64,000 nt of DNA, from the NCBI RefSeq assembly GCF_004770155.1, contig NZ_RQFA01000061.1:1-64000 (forward strand). The letters run 5' to 3'. How positions within the stretch are numbered: position 1 is the stretch's first letter; each line of letters begins with the position of its first letter. The notes below the pieces were generated by a model. The model made no database searches. It saw nothing but the letters and a program-made list of their open reading frames with translations, and was not told the origin of the DNA. The position numbers and the translations under genes are program-made. The stretch comes from Leptospira gomenensis (GTDB lineage: Bacteria > Spirochaetota > Leptospiria > Leptospirales > Leptospiraceae). Shown here one piece after another: positions 27,428-36,527 of this stretch.

Positions 27428-29953
27428 ATGGACGCTCCCAACGTACTCACGCAGATCGAAGCCCTCGAACGGGCCGGACTGGTCAATCAGGTCAGTTATT
27501 CGATTCATCTCGAATTGAACGCCGGTTCCTCCGCGTATCGGGGAGAAACAAAGATCCTTTTTTTTTATACCGGAAAAGGCAAAGCGAAACTAAAGATCGA
27601 TTTCGTGACGAAGAAGATCGAAGTGTTTTTGTTAAACGGAAAGGAATTTTCCGATTACGTAAAAACCGATTCCAGTCTCGATCTTCCCGGAGAATCCCTA
27701 CAACCCGGTAAAAACGAAATCCGAATCCGATACGTCAACGACTACAATCACAGCGGTTCGGGATTCCACCAGTTCAAGGATCCTTCCGACGGATCGGAAT
27801 ACCTTCATACGGATTTCGAACCGTTCGAAGCGCACCGCCTGTTTCCCTGTTTCGACCAACCGGATCTGAAGGCTACGTACGAATTGTCCTTGTCCGGTCC
27901 CAAGGAATGGAAATACGTCCACAACACGTTAGCCGTAACCGAAAAGACCGAGGACGATAAGGTCGCGATCAAATTCCAGAAAACGGCGCTTTTCTCGACG
28001 TATCTTTTCGCGTTGATCGCCGGGCCGTACGAGGTCTGGGAGAACAGACACAAGGAAATTCCCCTTCGGATCCTTTGCAGAAAATCACTCGCCAAGTTTA
28101 TGGACGCGGACAATATTTTCGCGATCACGAAGGAATCCTTTTCCTTTTTGGAATCCTATTTCGGCGTTCCGTATCCGTACGGAAAATACGACCAGATTTT
28201 CGTTCCGGAATTCAACATGGGAGCGATGGAGAACGTGGGAGCCGTCACGTTTTCGGAACATTATATCTTCCGCAGTCCTCGGATCTATTCGGAATATCTG
28301 GGAAGGGCGAACACGATCTATCACGAGATGGTGCATATGTGGTTCGGAAATTTGGTCACTATGAAATGGTGGAACGATCTCTGGCTCAACGAAAGTTTCG
28401 CGGATTATCTTTCCTATTACGCGATGTCTCAGGGCAAACTGTTTCCGGACGCGCTCGAACACTTTTACGTCCGCGAAGAATGGGCCTATCGCGAAGACCA
28501 ACTTTCCACGACCCATCCTATCGCGGGAAGCGCCGAAAACACGTTAGACGCCATCAGCAACTTCGACGGGATCTCCTATTCCAAAGGAGCCTCCGTGTTA
28601 CGTCAGCTTATGTATTATATCGGAGAGGATTCCTTCCGCAACGCGATGCGGAAATACTTTCAAAAATACGCGAATTCGAACACCGTGCAGAACGACTTTC
28701 TGGATACGATGTCCGAAACCTCCGGCATCGACATACGCGGCTGGAGCAAGGAATGGCTTGATACGACCGGGGTCAACACCCTTCTCCCGGAATGGAAGGA
28801 GGATCACTTATTGATCCGTCAACTTCCCTCGGAAAAAAACGGATTGTACCGGACGCACGCTTTGGAAGTGACGATCTTTTCATTGTCCGGAAATTCCTTT
28901 TCTCCCGTTTGGAAGGATCGTGTCGTCGTAAAAGGAAAGGAAACCTTACTTCCTTACAAACGCAAATCCGGAGGGGAAGAGATAGTCGTGCTCAACACCA
29001 ACGATCACGCGTACGCCAAAACCTATCTTCCTTCGGATTCGATCCGGATTCTAAAAACTTCCTTAAACAAACTCACGGATCGTTTCGCAAGGAGGATCCT
29101 TTGGGGTTCCCTGTGGCAGATGACGCGTGACGCGGAAATTCCGCCCAAAGACTTTTTGGAACTCGTGTTCGCGCAGGGAATTTACGAAGAGGATCTTTCC
29201 GTTAGGAGCAGTCATATTCTCACCAAAGCGACATCCATCGCGGCGAGTTATCTCAAAAAAGAGAATCGGTACGAATGGACCGGAAAACTCAACCGACTCG
29301 CGAAGGACGGATTGTTGAATCCCTCCACCAAAGAGGAGGAAAAAATAGTCTGGTATCGAATGTTGGAAGGAACTTCGCGAACCGAAGAACAACTAACGTA
29401 TCTAAAGGATCTTCTGGAAGGAAGGACGGAAATACCGGGATTAAAAATCGATCAAGAAAGACGATGGAGCATACTTACGAGACTTTCCGCGTTCGGTGAC
29501 AAGGACGTATTACGTCTGATCGAACTCGAACAAAAGAAGGACGATTCCGATCTCGGGGCAAAAAAAGCGTACGGAGCAAAAATCGCGTTCCCGGATCGTA
29601 CGGCCAAGGAAAACGCTTGGAAGGAATTCACCGATCCGAAAACGGAACGTTCCACGGATACGCTTCGTTACGGAATGCGCGGATTTTATTGGGATCATCA
29701 GGAAGAGATTCTGAAGGAATACGAGGAGCGATACTTCAAAGTCGTGATCGACGTTTATAAAAACAGGGATTCCCACTTTTCGTCCGCTTTCGGAAATATC
29801 TTATTTCCTGGATTGGAACCGAACTCCGCACTGGTGGAAAAAACGAACCGTTTCTTAAAGGAACGGAAGGACATCCCCCCCTTGTTAAAGAAGGATTTAA
29901 AACAACACAGGGACGATTTGGAGCGTACCGTCAAGATACTTTCCAAACAATGA
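27428..29953 (+). CDS. pepN: Aminopeptidase N (M1 family)
   Basis: A zinc aminopeptidase of about 841 residues. The exopeptidase motif GAMENVG is at about 265. The zinc site HEMVH is at about 299-303, with the third ligand E in NESFADYL 18 residues later. A C-terminal ERAP1-like helical domain follows. The second ATG (27428) has GGAG 8 bp upstream and is preferred over the ATG at 27410 (which would give 847 residues and has no such site). It overlaps the next gene by ATGA. Probably cytoplasmic peptide turnover. Confidence 0.93.
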   Translation: MDAPNVLTQIEALERAGLVNQVSYSIHLELNAGSSAYRGETKILFFYTGKGKAKLKIDFVTKKIEVFLLNGKEFSDYVKTDSSLDLPGESLQPGKNEIRIRYVNDYNHSGSGFHQFKDPSDGSEYLHTDFEPFEAHRLFPCFDQPDLKATYELSLSGPKEWKYVHNTLAVTEKTEDDKVAIKFQKTALFSTYLFALIAGPYEVWENRHKEIPLRILCRKSLAKFMDADNIFAITKESFSFLESYFGVPYPYGKYDQIFVPEFNMGAMENVGAVTFSEHYIFRSPRIYSEYLGRANTIYHEMVHMWFGNLVTMKWWNDLWLNESFADYLSYYAMSQGKLFPDALEHFYVREEWAYREDQLSTTHPIAGSAENTLDAISNFDGISYSKGASVLRQLMYYIGEDSFRNAMRKYFQKYANSNTVQNDFLDTMSETSGIDIRGWSKEWLDTTGVNTLLPEWKEDHLLIRQLPSEKNGLYRTHALEVTIFSLSGNSFSPVWKDRVVVKGKETLLPYKRKSGGEEIVVLNTNDHAYAKTYLPSDSIRILKTSLNKLTDRFARRILWGSLWQMTRDAEIPPKDFLELVFAQGIYEEDLSVRSSHILTKATSIAASYLKKENRYEWTGKLNRLAKDGLLNPSTKEEEKIVWYRMLEGTSRTEEQLTYLKDLLEGRTEIPGLKIDQERRWSILTRLSAFGDKDVLRLIELEQKKDDSDLGAKKAYGAKIAFPDRTAKENAWKEFTDPKTERSTDTLRYGMRGFYWDHQEEILKEYEERYFKVVIDVYKNRDSHFSSAFGNILFPGLEPNSALVEKTNRFLKERKDIPPLLKKDLKQHRDDLERTVKILSKQ

Positions 29954-30312
29954 AGTTCGAGATCATTCGGCAAAACGAGATTTCCGTTCTGGAACTCACG
30001 TCGGAAAACGAGGAAATCAAATCGGTTCAGGACGCACTCGACCTTTTGGGGGATTGTTGGGGGAACGACGTACGGGCAATACTCGCGTCGGCACGTCATT
30101 TTTCTACGGACTTCTTCGACCTAAAAACGCGTCTTGCGGGGGAAATACTACAGAAATACGAGAACTACGGAATCCGCCTTGCGATCGTAGGCGATTTTTC
30201 GGGTTATGAAAGTAAAAGTTTGCGGGATTTTATCTACGAGTGCAACCGCGGTAAAAAGATCCGCTTTGCGGAAACCAGATCGGAAGCCCTCGACCACCTA
30301 GTTTTATCCTAA
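29950..30312 (+). CDS. DUF4180 family protein
   Basis: A 120-residue soluble protein. The central segment ([28 protein letters not shown] and [20 protein letters not shown]) is the conserved core of DUF4180, of unknown function. The start codon overlaps the pepN stop as ATGA, so its translation is coupled to the aminopeptidase. Confidence 0.85.
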   Translation: MKFEIIRQNEISVLELTSENEEIKSVQDALDLLGDCWGNDVRAILASARHFSTDFFDLKTRLAGEILQKYENYGIRLAIVGDFSGYESKSLRDFIYECNRGKKIRFAETRSEALDHLVLS

Positions 30313-30378
30313 ACGAGGATCTCCCGAAACCGGTTTTGTTTTTCTTTTCGCTTGTTAACGCGACATTCAAATTTTCTG

Positions 30379-30428
30379 ATACGAACCGATACCGCCTAAT
30401 CACGAATAGGCGGCTCGACTCTCGTATC
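30379..30428. terminator. Hairpin between convergent genes
   Basis: CCGCCTA (30392-30398) and TAGGCGG (30407-30413) form a 7-bp stem with an 8-nt loop. An outer ATACGA/TCGTAT pair surrounds it. It lies between the convergent DUF4180 gene and the minus-strand secreted-protein gene. No T-run is present on either side, so it may be a weak bidirectional terminator or a stabilising 3' hairpin. Confidence 0.45.
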
Positions 30429-30435
30429 TAAAACC

Positions 30436-31449
30436 TCAGTTTGGTCCCGACGGCCAGTTGAATCGGTCGAAAGAATAGAATCGGATCCTTTGACGATTGT
30501 TCTTATCGGTGCAGGCGCAGTTGTTTCCGCCCACAAGAGAACAACCTCCGCAATACCTGCGGTTGGTATCGGGAGCCGGAGTGGTTACGATCCATTTTTT
30601 ACCGTTGGGATCGGTATAAAAGGAAAATCCTCCCGAATGTCCCGGTTGATAGGTCATCGTATAAGTCGTCAAAGAGTTATCCGGTCCCAACTTGGACTGA
30701 TTGCCCTTCCAAACGCGTATAACGTTCGGATTCGCCGAAAAAAGGATACACGCCTTGTACCAACCTCCGCCTTTAAAATATACGTCGCAATCCTGAACCC
30801 CGTCGCGCCCCGCGCTGTTGATGTTGTTTCCGGTGGTTATATCCAGATAACTTCCGCAACTTCCGTCCGTATAATTGCATTGTCTTTCATAGTATTGATC
30901 GTAGGAGTAATACCTGCTTTTGGCTACGAGCGTAGATTGATTCGGATAGGGAATGGATTGTCCCACGAAACCCACGGAATGATCGAAAAATCCCTGATAT
31001 TCCACCGTGCCCGCTCCGTTAAATCGGTACAACTTGGATTCCATATCGATCCCGTTGCTTGTGAAACCCACGTAAGCCCAGCCGTTGTACAGAAAAATTC
31101 CGCTCGGATGATCGTACGAAGAACCGGCGTTAAATCGACGGATCAATCTTCCGTATTTATCGTGAACGAAAAGATAGGCCGTATCGTTACCGTTCGTATC
31201 CATACAAGAGGAATAAAAATAATTCCCGTCGAACTTCACTCCTTGGGAATGGCATCCGTACTGACTAGAACCGATAGAAGCGGTTCCTACGTCCTGTAAG
31301 AAGTAGTCCACGTTTTCCACGGGATAATCCGCCCCGCCCGCCAAACCCTGAAGGTTCAAACCCTGCGCGTTCGCATAGGAAATCCCGAAAAAAACAGACA
31401 ATACGACGATCGCAAACGTCGCCGACCAATAACGATAACCCTTCCTCAT
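30436..31449 (-). CDS. Cysteine-rich secreted protein, unknown
   Basis: 337 residues with a clear signal peptide (about 1-29, ending SYANAQG) and no lipobox, so it is periplasmic, outer-membrane-associated or secreted. About a dozen cysteines occur in the mature part, with a dense C-terminal group RRYCGGCSLVGGNNCACTD. Repeating aromatic/Gly segments (GIFLYNGWAYVGFTSNG, KLYRFNGAGTVEYQGFFDH) suggest a beta-propeller-like fold. A strong GGAGG lies 7 bp before the ATG. No known family is recognised. Confidence 0.75.
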   Translation of the reverse strand: MRKGYRYWSATFAIVVLSVFFGISYANAQGLNLQGLAGGADYPVENVDYFLQDVGTASIGSSQYGCHSQGVKFDGNYFYSSCMDTNGNDTAYLFVHDKYGRLIRRFNAGSSYDHPSGIFLYNGWAYVGFTSNGIDMESKLYRFNGAGTVEYQGFFDHSVGFVGQSIPYPNQSTLVAKSRYYSYDQYYERQCNYTDGSCGSYLDITTGNNINSAGRDGVQDCDVYFKGGGWYKACILFSANPNVIRVWKGNQSKLGPDNSLTTYTMTYQPGHSGGFSFYTDPNGKKWIVTTPAPDTNRRYCGGCSLVGGNNCACTDKNNRQRIRFYSFDRFNWPSGPN

Positions 31450-32159
31450 TCTAAAACCTCCCCACTCAAATCCTATTTTTTATGTATTTTGCGTATCGAT
31501 ACGGCGACCTTTATCCTCTACCGTGATCGCCGCAAATCGTCCAAGAATTATGAAATACTAATATATCTCCGTATGAAAAGATACGGGTTCGATCCAGTGT
31601 TGTCCATCCCCTAAGCCGAGTCTGAATCGAACCCGTATAAAACAAGCCCGTCGATCTCATTTCGAAATCGGAGATCAAATTTTCCGGAGAAGAAAATCCG
31701 ATCCCGAAAGAAATGATCGCAGATGATGCAACAGAATAACGTAATGTGCAAATCTTTTTCGGATTCGTCCCGGAACGCGCAAAACTTACTTATAAAGTGA
31801 TAAGCGAAAAACAATTCGGCAATAAATTTCCAACCACTGCGGATCGCCGTTCCTCGCGGAAATATCGACGTTTGCCTGTCGTTTTAAATTTATTTCTAAA
31901 ACTCGTTCGGTAATCCGGAAAAACGAAAGCGGGATTTACGGATTCGTTAAACGATTTCGACAAGCGCCGGGGAAATTCCAAGTTCATCGCGGGAGCGTTT
32001 TTTCGTGCGCGTCGGATATCGACTCGTGCGATTCCGAAACAAACCCTACGAGTCTGCGGGAAACAAGTCCCCGTATATCGGAAATAAAGAATAAAAAAAA
32101 AGTGGCACGGCTCGTTTCCGAAAACCGTAACAAATAGGAAAAACCAGACGGAGGAAAGT
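31450..32159. other. 710-bp intergenic region with a long inverted repeat
   Basis: A gene-poor stretch between the divergent secreted-protein gene and a lipoprotein gene. A perfect 13-bp inverted repeat, ATACGGGTTCGAT at 31581-31593 and its complement at 31626-31638, encloses a 32-nt loop. Short minus-strand frames at 31611-31814 and 31790-31987 have no ribosome binding site or recognisable composition and are not called. The last 60 bp hold the leader and a GGAGGAAAG site for the next gene. Confidence 0.6.
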
Positions 32160-33293
32160 ATGAAACAACAGATTAAAGAAGGTTGCCGTATTTACGCTCG
32201 AACGTTGGGCTTAGGCCTCGTTTCCTTGATCGTGATATTAGCGACGATCGATTGTAGAACGAACAAAAAGGAATCTAAGGAACTTACCGATCTTTTAACG
32301 TGGATGAGCCTCGTAGGAGGTTCGAATCTAAAAACTCGTATCATCGATTCCAACCTTTCGTCGGGAATCGGTGCGTCTAACGCGTCCTCGTTGATAAACC
32401 CTCATACCGGCCAATTAGTTTCCAACTCGTTGTTGCAGGGAATTTATTTCGGAGAATTGGAAGTTGTCGCCTACGACTATCGCCCCGGTGAAACCGATCA
32501 AATCCATAACGGAATGAGCGGCTTTGTCGGACCGGATTGGAGTTATTGGGTAATCGCTCCCAGCGGCTATACCGCAGGAAGATACAACGTCTTAAAGGTC
32601 GGAGATCAGATCAATCCGGATTGGTACCCGCCAATGTATCGACAGAAAATCACTACCGATTTCGAAATCGACGCCTTTGAAATCAATATGGATCGAGTTG
32701 GAATCGTTTACGACGACGCGTTTTACGGAATTCACGATTATCCGGCGGGAATCGATGGGGGAACCAGCGAAACGAATATACTTTATAAATATCCCGAATG
32801 GAGCAAAATTCCGAAGCACACTTGTATTCCGGAGTTCCCGGGAGTGCCTTCTAGCCCCATAGCGAATACGGCTAACGTGCTTTTCGTCCGCAAAGATATC
32901 GTGACGACTCCGGTGGTCGTAACGACGAATTACACTGTGTCGCCGGTCGATGGGAGTTTGATATCTTCCATCAAATATTCGAGCAGAACTTTGACGACGG
33001 AGGAAAGCGAATTCCTCCTTTCCCTAGTTCAACAGGGAACCACAAGAAGAAGTTATGACAACTTGCTCGTAATTCCGTACGAAGGACCTTGGAAAATCAC
33101 GCAGGACGGAGAATCCGACACCGCAAATAAGATCTACTCGGCAAAGGATGCGGAAATTCTCGTCAAGTTTGATTTGAGCAACGCGTTGGATACCAATCCC
33201 GCGGAAACGGATCTGAGTGTTCCTAAAATTCGATTTGCCTCGGACGGACAAAACGTTCCTCTCGGATTGAAACTCGAAATCGTTTCAAAATAA
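32160..33293 (+). CDS. Leptospiral lipoprotein, paralogue A
   Basis: 377 residues. A signal peptide with a cysteine at about 32 (LATIDC) indicates a lipoprotein. The ATG is preceded by GGAGGAAAG. It shares conserved segments in order with the next gene: LLQGIYFGELEVVAYDY, GIVYDDAFYGIHDY, LYKYPEWSKIPKH, VLFVRKDI, SSRTLTTEE and VKFDLSNALDT. No known family is recognised. The two genes are a tandem duplication separated by a terminator. Confidence 0.8.
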   Translation: MKQQIKEGCRIYARTLGLGLVSLIVILATIDCRTNKKESKELTDLLTWMSLVGGSNLKTRIIDSNLSSGIGASNASSLINPHTGQLVSNSLLQGIYFGELEVVAYDYRPGETDQIHNGMSGFVGPDWSYWVIAPSGYTAGRYNVLKVGDQINPDWYPPMYRQKITTDFEIDAFEINMDRVGIVYDDAFYGIHDYPAGIDGGTSETNILYKYPEWSKIPKHTCIPEFPGVPSSPIANTANVLFVRKDIVTTPVVVTTNYTVSPVDGSLISSIKYSSRTLTTEESEFLLSLVQQGTTRRSYDNLLVIPYEGPWKITQDGESDTANKIYSAKDAEILVKFDLSNALDTNPAETDLSVPKIRFASDGQNVPLGLKLEIVSK

Positions 33294-33302
33294 GTTTTCT
33301 TT

Positions 33303-33345
33303 CGATCCGGGAGATCGTTTTCAAACGGATCGCGTTTCTTTTTTT
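33303..33345 (+). terminator. Rho-independent terminator after lipoprotein A
   Basis: CGATCCG (33303-33309) pairs with CGGATCG (33326-33332), followed by a T-rich run (gtttcttttttt). It separates the two paralogous lipoprotein genes, so each probably has its own promoter. Confidence 0.7.
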
Positions 33346-33485
33346 CGGAAAGAATCGGAGTAAGCAGAACACGAACTATAAGTTAGGAGGAACAAAATCG
33401 GAACACGCGAAGAAAACTGGCGACGGATCGGGATCGAACGCGTAGAAAAAAGAAATCCGGAGATAAAGAAACAGGAGATATAAGA

Positions 33486-34727
33486 ATGAAAACTACAAAT
33501 AGAAGTGATGGCAAGATTCCTAAAACGTTCCGGCGGTCGTCGGTTTTAAACGGACTGATAACTTCTGCAAAGAACGTATCGATTTTTCTTTTGTTAGCTT
33601 CCGCCTTTCTACATTGCGGAAACGACAAAGACAAAGCCTTTTCGGAAAAACTCGGTCTACTCGCGCAATCCGCGACCGCGATCGACTTGTTTCGAACCCA
33701 AAATACCCCGCGCCTCAACGTTCTTTTGCGCGATCAAAATACCGCGTCGAACTCACAGATGATTCATTCTTCTTCGAGCACAAGCCCCGCATTGTCGAAC
33801 GAACTTTTGGAAGGGATTTATTTCGCGGGAATCGACATTCGCGCCTTCGATTTCCTTCCACAATCGTCTAACACAGGTTCGACGAACGAAACCGAGGAGT
33901 GGGATTATTGGGAAATCCTTCCCTCCTATCCCTACAGATCTTTGGAATCATCGGATAACGTTCTGCTCAAAGGAAGTTCCGTAAGTCCCAACTGGATTCC
34001 GTCCGAACAACACGTTCCGACGCGAGACGTTTTCGAACTCGACGTGATCTCGGTCAACCTGCAAGAATCCGGAATCGTCTACGACAACGCATTTTATTCG
34101 CACGCAGAATTCGCGAACGGAGAATATCACACACTCAGAAAACCTTTGTATAAATATCCGCAGTGGTCTGAAATTCCGAATCACAACGTATCGAACCTTT
34201 ACCCGGTTTTACCTCCGAGAACAGATCCGATCCCCGGAGGAGGAAGTATAACCTACTCTACCGATACTCCGCAAGTCACCGTATTATTCGTACGACGGGA
34301 CCTACTCTCGTCTCCGGTAAGTCTGGAAGTGAAGTTCAATCATACGATCGGAAACTTCGATTCCATATTCAGAAGCAGCCGCACACTCACGGACCAGGAA
34401 GAACGATTGATACTATCCTTGTATCGACAGATGTATCTTCCGAATGCGCGTATTCCCGTTTATCTTTTTCCTTGGGTTGTATTGATTCCGTTCGACGCAC
34501 CGATAAACGTCAGCGTCAAAGGAGTTACGAACGAGAACACTCAGACCTATTCCTGGAAAGATTTGGACATCTCCGTAAATATGGATCTTTCGAATGCGAT
34601 CGATACGACACGGAGCGATTTGGGTCTTTTTCAACCTTCCAACGTATATTTCAACGTGGATCAAAACAAGGTCCCCTTTGGTTTGAACTTGAACGTGTCG
34701 AAGAAGAATTCCCAAAACGGAAATTAA
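33486..34727 (+). CDS. Leptospiral lipoprotein, paralogue B
   Basis: 413 residues with an N-terminal stretch of about 28 hydrophilic residues before the hydrophobic signal (VSIFLLLASAFLHC, cysteine near 44). AGGAGATATAAG precedes the ATG. Segments shared with paralogue A: LLEGIYFAGIDIRAFDF, GIVYDNAFYSHAEF, LYKYPQWSEIPNH, VLFVRRDLLSSPV, SSRTLTDQEE and VNMDLSNAIDT. Function unknown. Probably outer membrane. Confidence 0.8.
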   Translation: MKTTNRSDGKIPKTFRRSSVLNGLITSAKNVSIFLLLASAFLHCGNDKDKAFSEKLGLLAQSATAIDLFRTQNTPRLNVLLRDQNTASNSQMIHSSSSTSPALSNELLEGIYFAGIDIRAFDFLPQSSNTGSTNETEEWDYWEILPSYPYRSLESSDNVLLKGSSVSPNWIPSEQHVPTRDVFELDVISVNLQESGIVYDNAFYSHAEFANGEYHTLRKPLYKYPQWSEIPNHNVSNLYPVLPPRTDPIPGGGSITYSTDTPQVTVLFVRRDLLSSPVSLEVKFNHTIGNFDSIFRSSRTLTDQEERLILSLYRQMYLPNARIPVYLFPWVVLIPFDAPINVSVKGVTNENTQTYSWKDLDISVNMDLSNAIDTTRSDLGLFQPSNVYFNVDQNKVPFGLNLNVSKKNSQNGN

Positions 34728-34741
34728 TTTCGAAACAAAAG

Positions 34742-34802
34742 ATCGAAGACCGAAGGATCGTTTCGGTCTTCGATTCACATCCCGCTTCGATCGAAGCGGG
34801 AT
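34742..34802. terminator. Double hairpin between convergent genes
   Basis: The first hairpin has a perfect 13-bp stem (34742-34754 with 34762-34774, 7-nt loop). The second is a perfect 24-bp palindrome at 34779-34802. They lie back to back between lipoprotein B (plus) and the AlkB-type gene (minus), whose stop is 5 bp beyond. Being symmetrical, they can act in both directions. T-tracts are poor. Confidence 0.7.
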
Positions 34803-34806
34803 TGGT

Positions 34807-35916
34807 TCAACGTATGAGTGCGTTTTCCATCGCAGAAGAAGCGTAATACTTCCGCTTCCATTCCTCCAAACGTCCGTCCATAATTCTAAACCAAAGAGGA
34901 GGGACGAGAGCGATCAGAATCATCACCTCGTATCCGAAGGGAAGTTGTGGACTTTCCTCGAAGTGACGCAACGCCGAATAACGTCTCCCCGCGTTCGCGT
35001 GATGATCGGAATGTCGTTGTAGATGGAACAAAAACGCGTTGCTTACGGCGAAGTTCTGGTTCCAAGAATGAATCGGAAGAACCTTTTCGAATTTTCCCGG
35101 TGCGATTTCCTTTCGTTTTAAACCGTAGTGTTCGATGTAGTTCACCAACTCCAAAAGGGAAAATGCGATCCAACTCTGAATAAAAAAGAACGCGGGGATT
35201 TCCCAGGAAAATCTTCCGGAATACATCCAAAAACAGAACGTAACCGTAACGATAAAAAACACAGGAAAAACGATCGCTTGAATCGTTTCGTTTTCCAAAG
35301 ACCAAACCGATTTACCCGCTTTAAGGAGACGTTTTTTTTCCAGCTTCCAAGCGGACACGAAGGAACCGAAAACGGTTCTAGGATAAAAACCGTAAAAGGA
35401 TTCTCCTTGTCTTGAAGTGGCCGGATCCTCGTGTGTGGAAACGTTCACGTGATGTCCCCGATTGTGTTCGATAAAAAAGTGCATATAACAGACGGTCATA
35501 AGGATGAATTTGGAATACCACTGTTCTATCTTTTTGTTTTTGTGACCGAGCTCGTGTGCGACCGTGATTCCGATTCCTCCCGTGTTGATTCCGATCGAAA
35601 GAACGAAACCGAACCATTCCCAAACGGACAACGTTCCCGATTGAATGACAAACAAGGCCCAAAGGACGAGGAAAAATTGCACCCAAGCCCACACATAGGT
35701 CAAAAAACGGAAATAAAATTCGTTCTGCAGAGCGGGCACTTCCTCTTCGGAAGGATTGGAAGAATCGGAACCGATCGCAACGTCAAGAACGGGTAAAAGA
35801 CCGAATACGACCGCAAAGGTAAGAAAATTATAAACCCCACCCAGATAATAACCTAACACCGCGAATGCGGGCACCAAAAAACATACGATGAACGAATAAC
35901 GTTTTCCATTGTTCAT
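34807..35916 (-). CDS. alkB: Alkane 1-monooxygenase (AlkB-type membrane di-iron hydroxylase)
   Basis: 369 residues from the ATG at 35916, which has GGAG 7 bp upstream; the frame is open to 36156 but that part is not coding-like. About six transmembrane helices. The histidine motifs are HELGHK, EHNRGHHVNVSTHEDPA, and LQRHSDHHANAGRRYSAL, with the typical NYIEHYGL segment. This matches AlkB, which hydroxylates medium-chain alkanes or related chains with rubredoxin as electron donor. No rubredoxin or alkane pathway gene is adjacent, so the natural substrate may be a lipid. Confidence 0.9.
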   Translation of the reverse strand: MNNGKRYSFIVCFLVPAFAVLGYYLGGVYNFLTFAVVFGLLPVLDVAIGSDSSNPSEEEVPALQNEFYFRFLTYVWAWVQFFLVLWALFVIQSGTLSVWEWFGFVLSIGINTGGIGITVAHELGHKNKKIEQWYSKFILMTVCYMHFFIEHNRGHHVNVSTHEDPATSRQGESFYGFYPRTVFGSFVSAWKLEKKRLLKAGKSVWSLENETIQAIVFPVFFIVTVTFCFWMYSGRFSWEIPAFFFIQSWIAFSLLELVNYIEHYGLKRKEIAPGKFEKVLPIHSWNQNFAVSNAFLFHLQRHSDHHANAGRRYSALRHFEESPQLPFGYEVMILIALVPPLWFRIMDGRLEEWKRKYYASSAMENALIR

Positions 35917-36527
35917 ACACTTCTCCTCTCCCTCTTTTATTTTCAAATTCACACGATTTATTTTTTGCAGAATCGCCGTCGGTCGTTCCGCCTTCCGCAA
36001 ACATTTCTCGAAAATCGAAATCGAGCAGACCCGGTCTCGGAAACGTTTTTTTTCGTTTCCGAACAAATCCTCCGATCCGCAAAGTCCCTTCGAAACTCCA
36101 CGCACCACAATGCCAGCCAGCTTTTCCCGACAAGAATCCGGTAGACGATCCCACAAAGGAGGTGCGGTGGAATGGGAATTCGTAGGTTCAATCGATCCAT
36201 TCTTTTTCGAACAACAGTTGTTATATATAAAAATAAATCAGGAGGCAAGTATTTTTTTTGAAAAACCGAGCCCGCAACTGCCGCAAAACAGGGCTTATTC
36301 CTCTCAAAGTCTTTGCGAACGTCTAAATCAAAACGCCTCGGTGCGGCTTAAATTTTCAAAAATCGATCGTTTTGGATAATTTTCCTATACAACCGCGGCG
36401 GATCGAAAACGGTAGAAGTGTATTCCCTAAGGAATGCTCCTGTCGGGTTTCGTTTTGGACCCGAAAAGCGTAAACTCCGCAATTGAAAACCCGGACCCGG
36501 TCCGAAACAACGATAGGAAACAGAAGA
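35917..36527. other. 611-bp divergent intergenic region
   Basis: Between alkB (minus) and the GGDEF/EAL gene (plus). No supported gene. An isolated AGGAGG near 36239 is followed by a T-run and only a ~22-codon TTG frame, which is not called. The region is long enough to hold promoters and regulatory sites for both genes, but none stands out. Confidence 0.5.

Noticed and set aside
31581..31638. tRNA-like T-arm (GGTTCGA)
   Set aside because: The flanking bases do not form a T stem, and no D arm, anticodon arm or acceptor stem could be found on either strand.
31611..31987. Two short minus-strand frames
   Set aside because: No ribosome binding site, odd composition, overlap with the inverted repeat.
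35917..36156. Upstream extension of alkB
   Set aside because: Arg/Cys-rich with no AlkB similarity; the ATG at 35916 has a good ribosome binding site.
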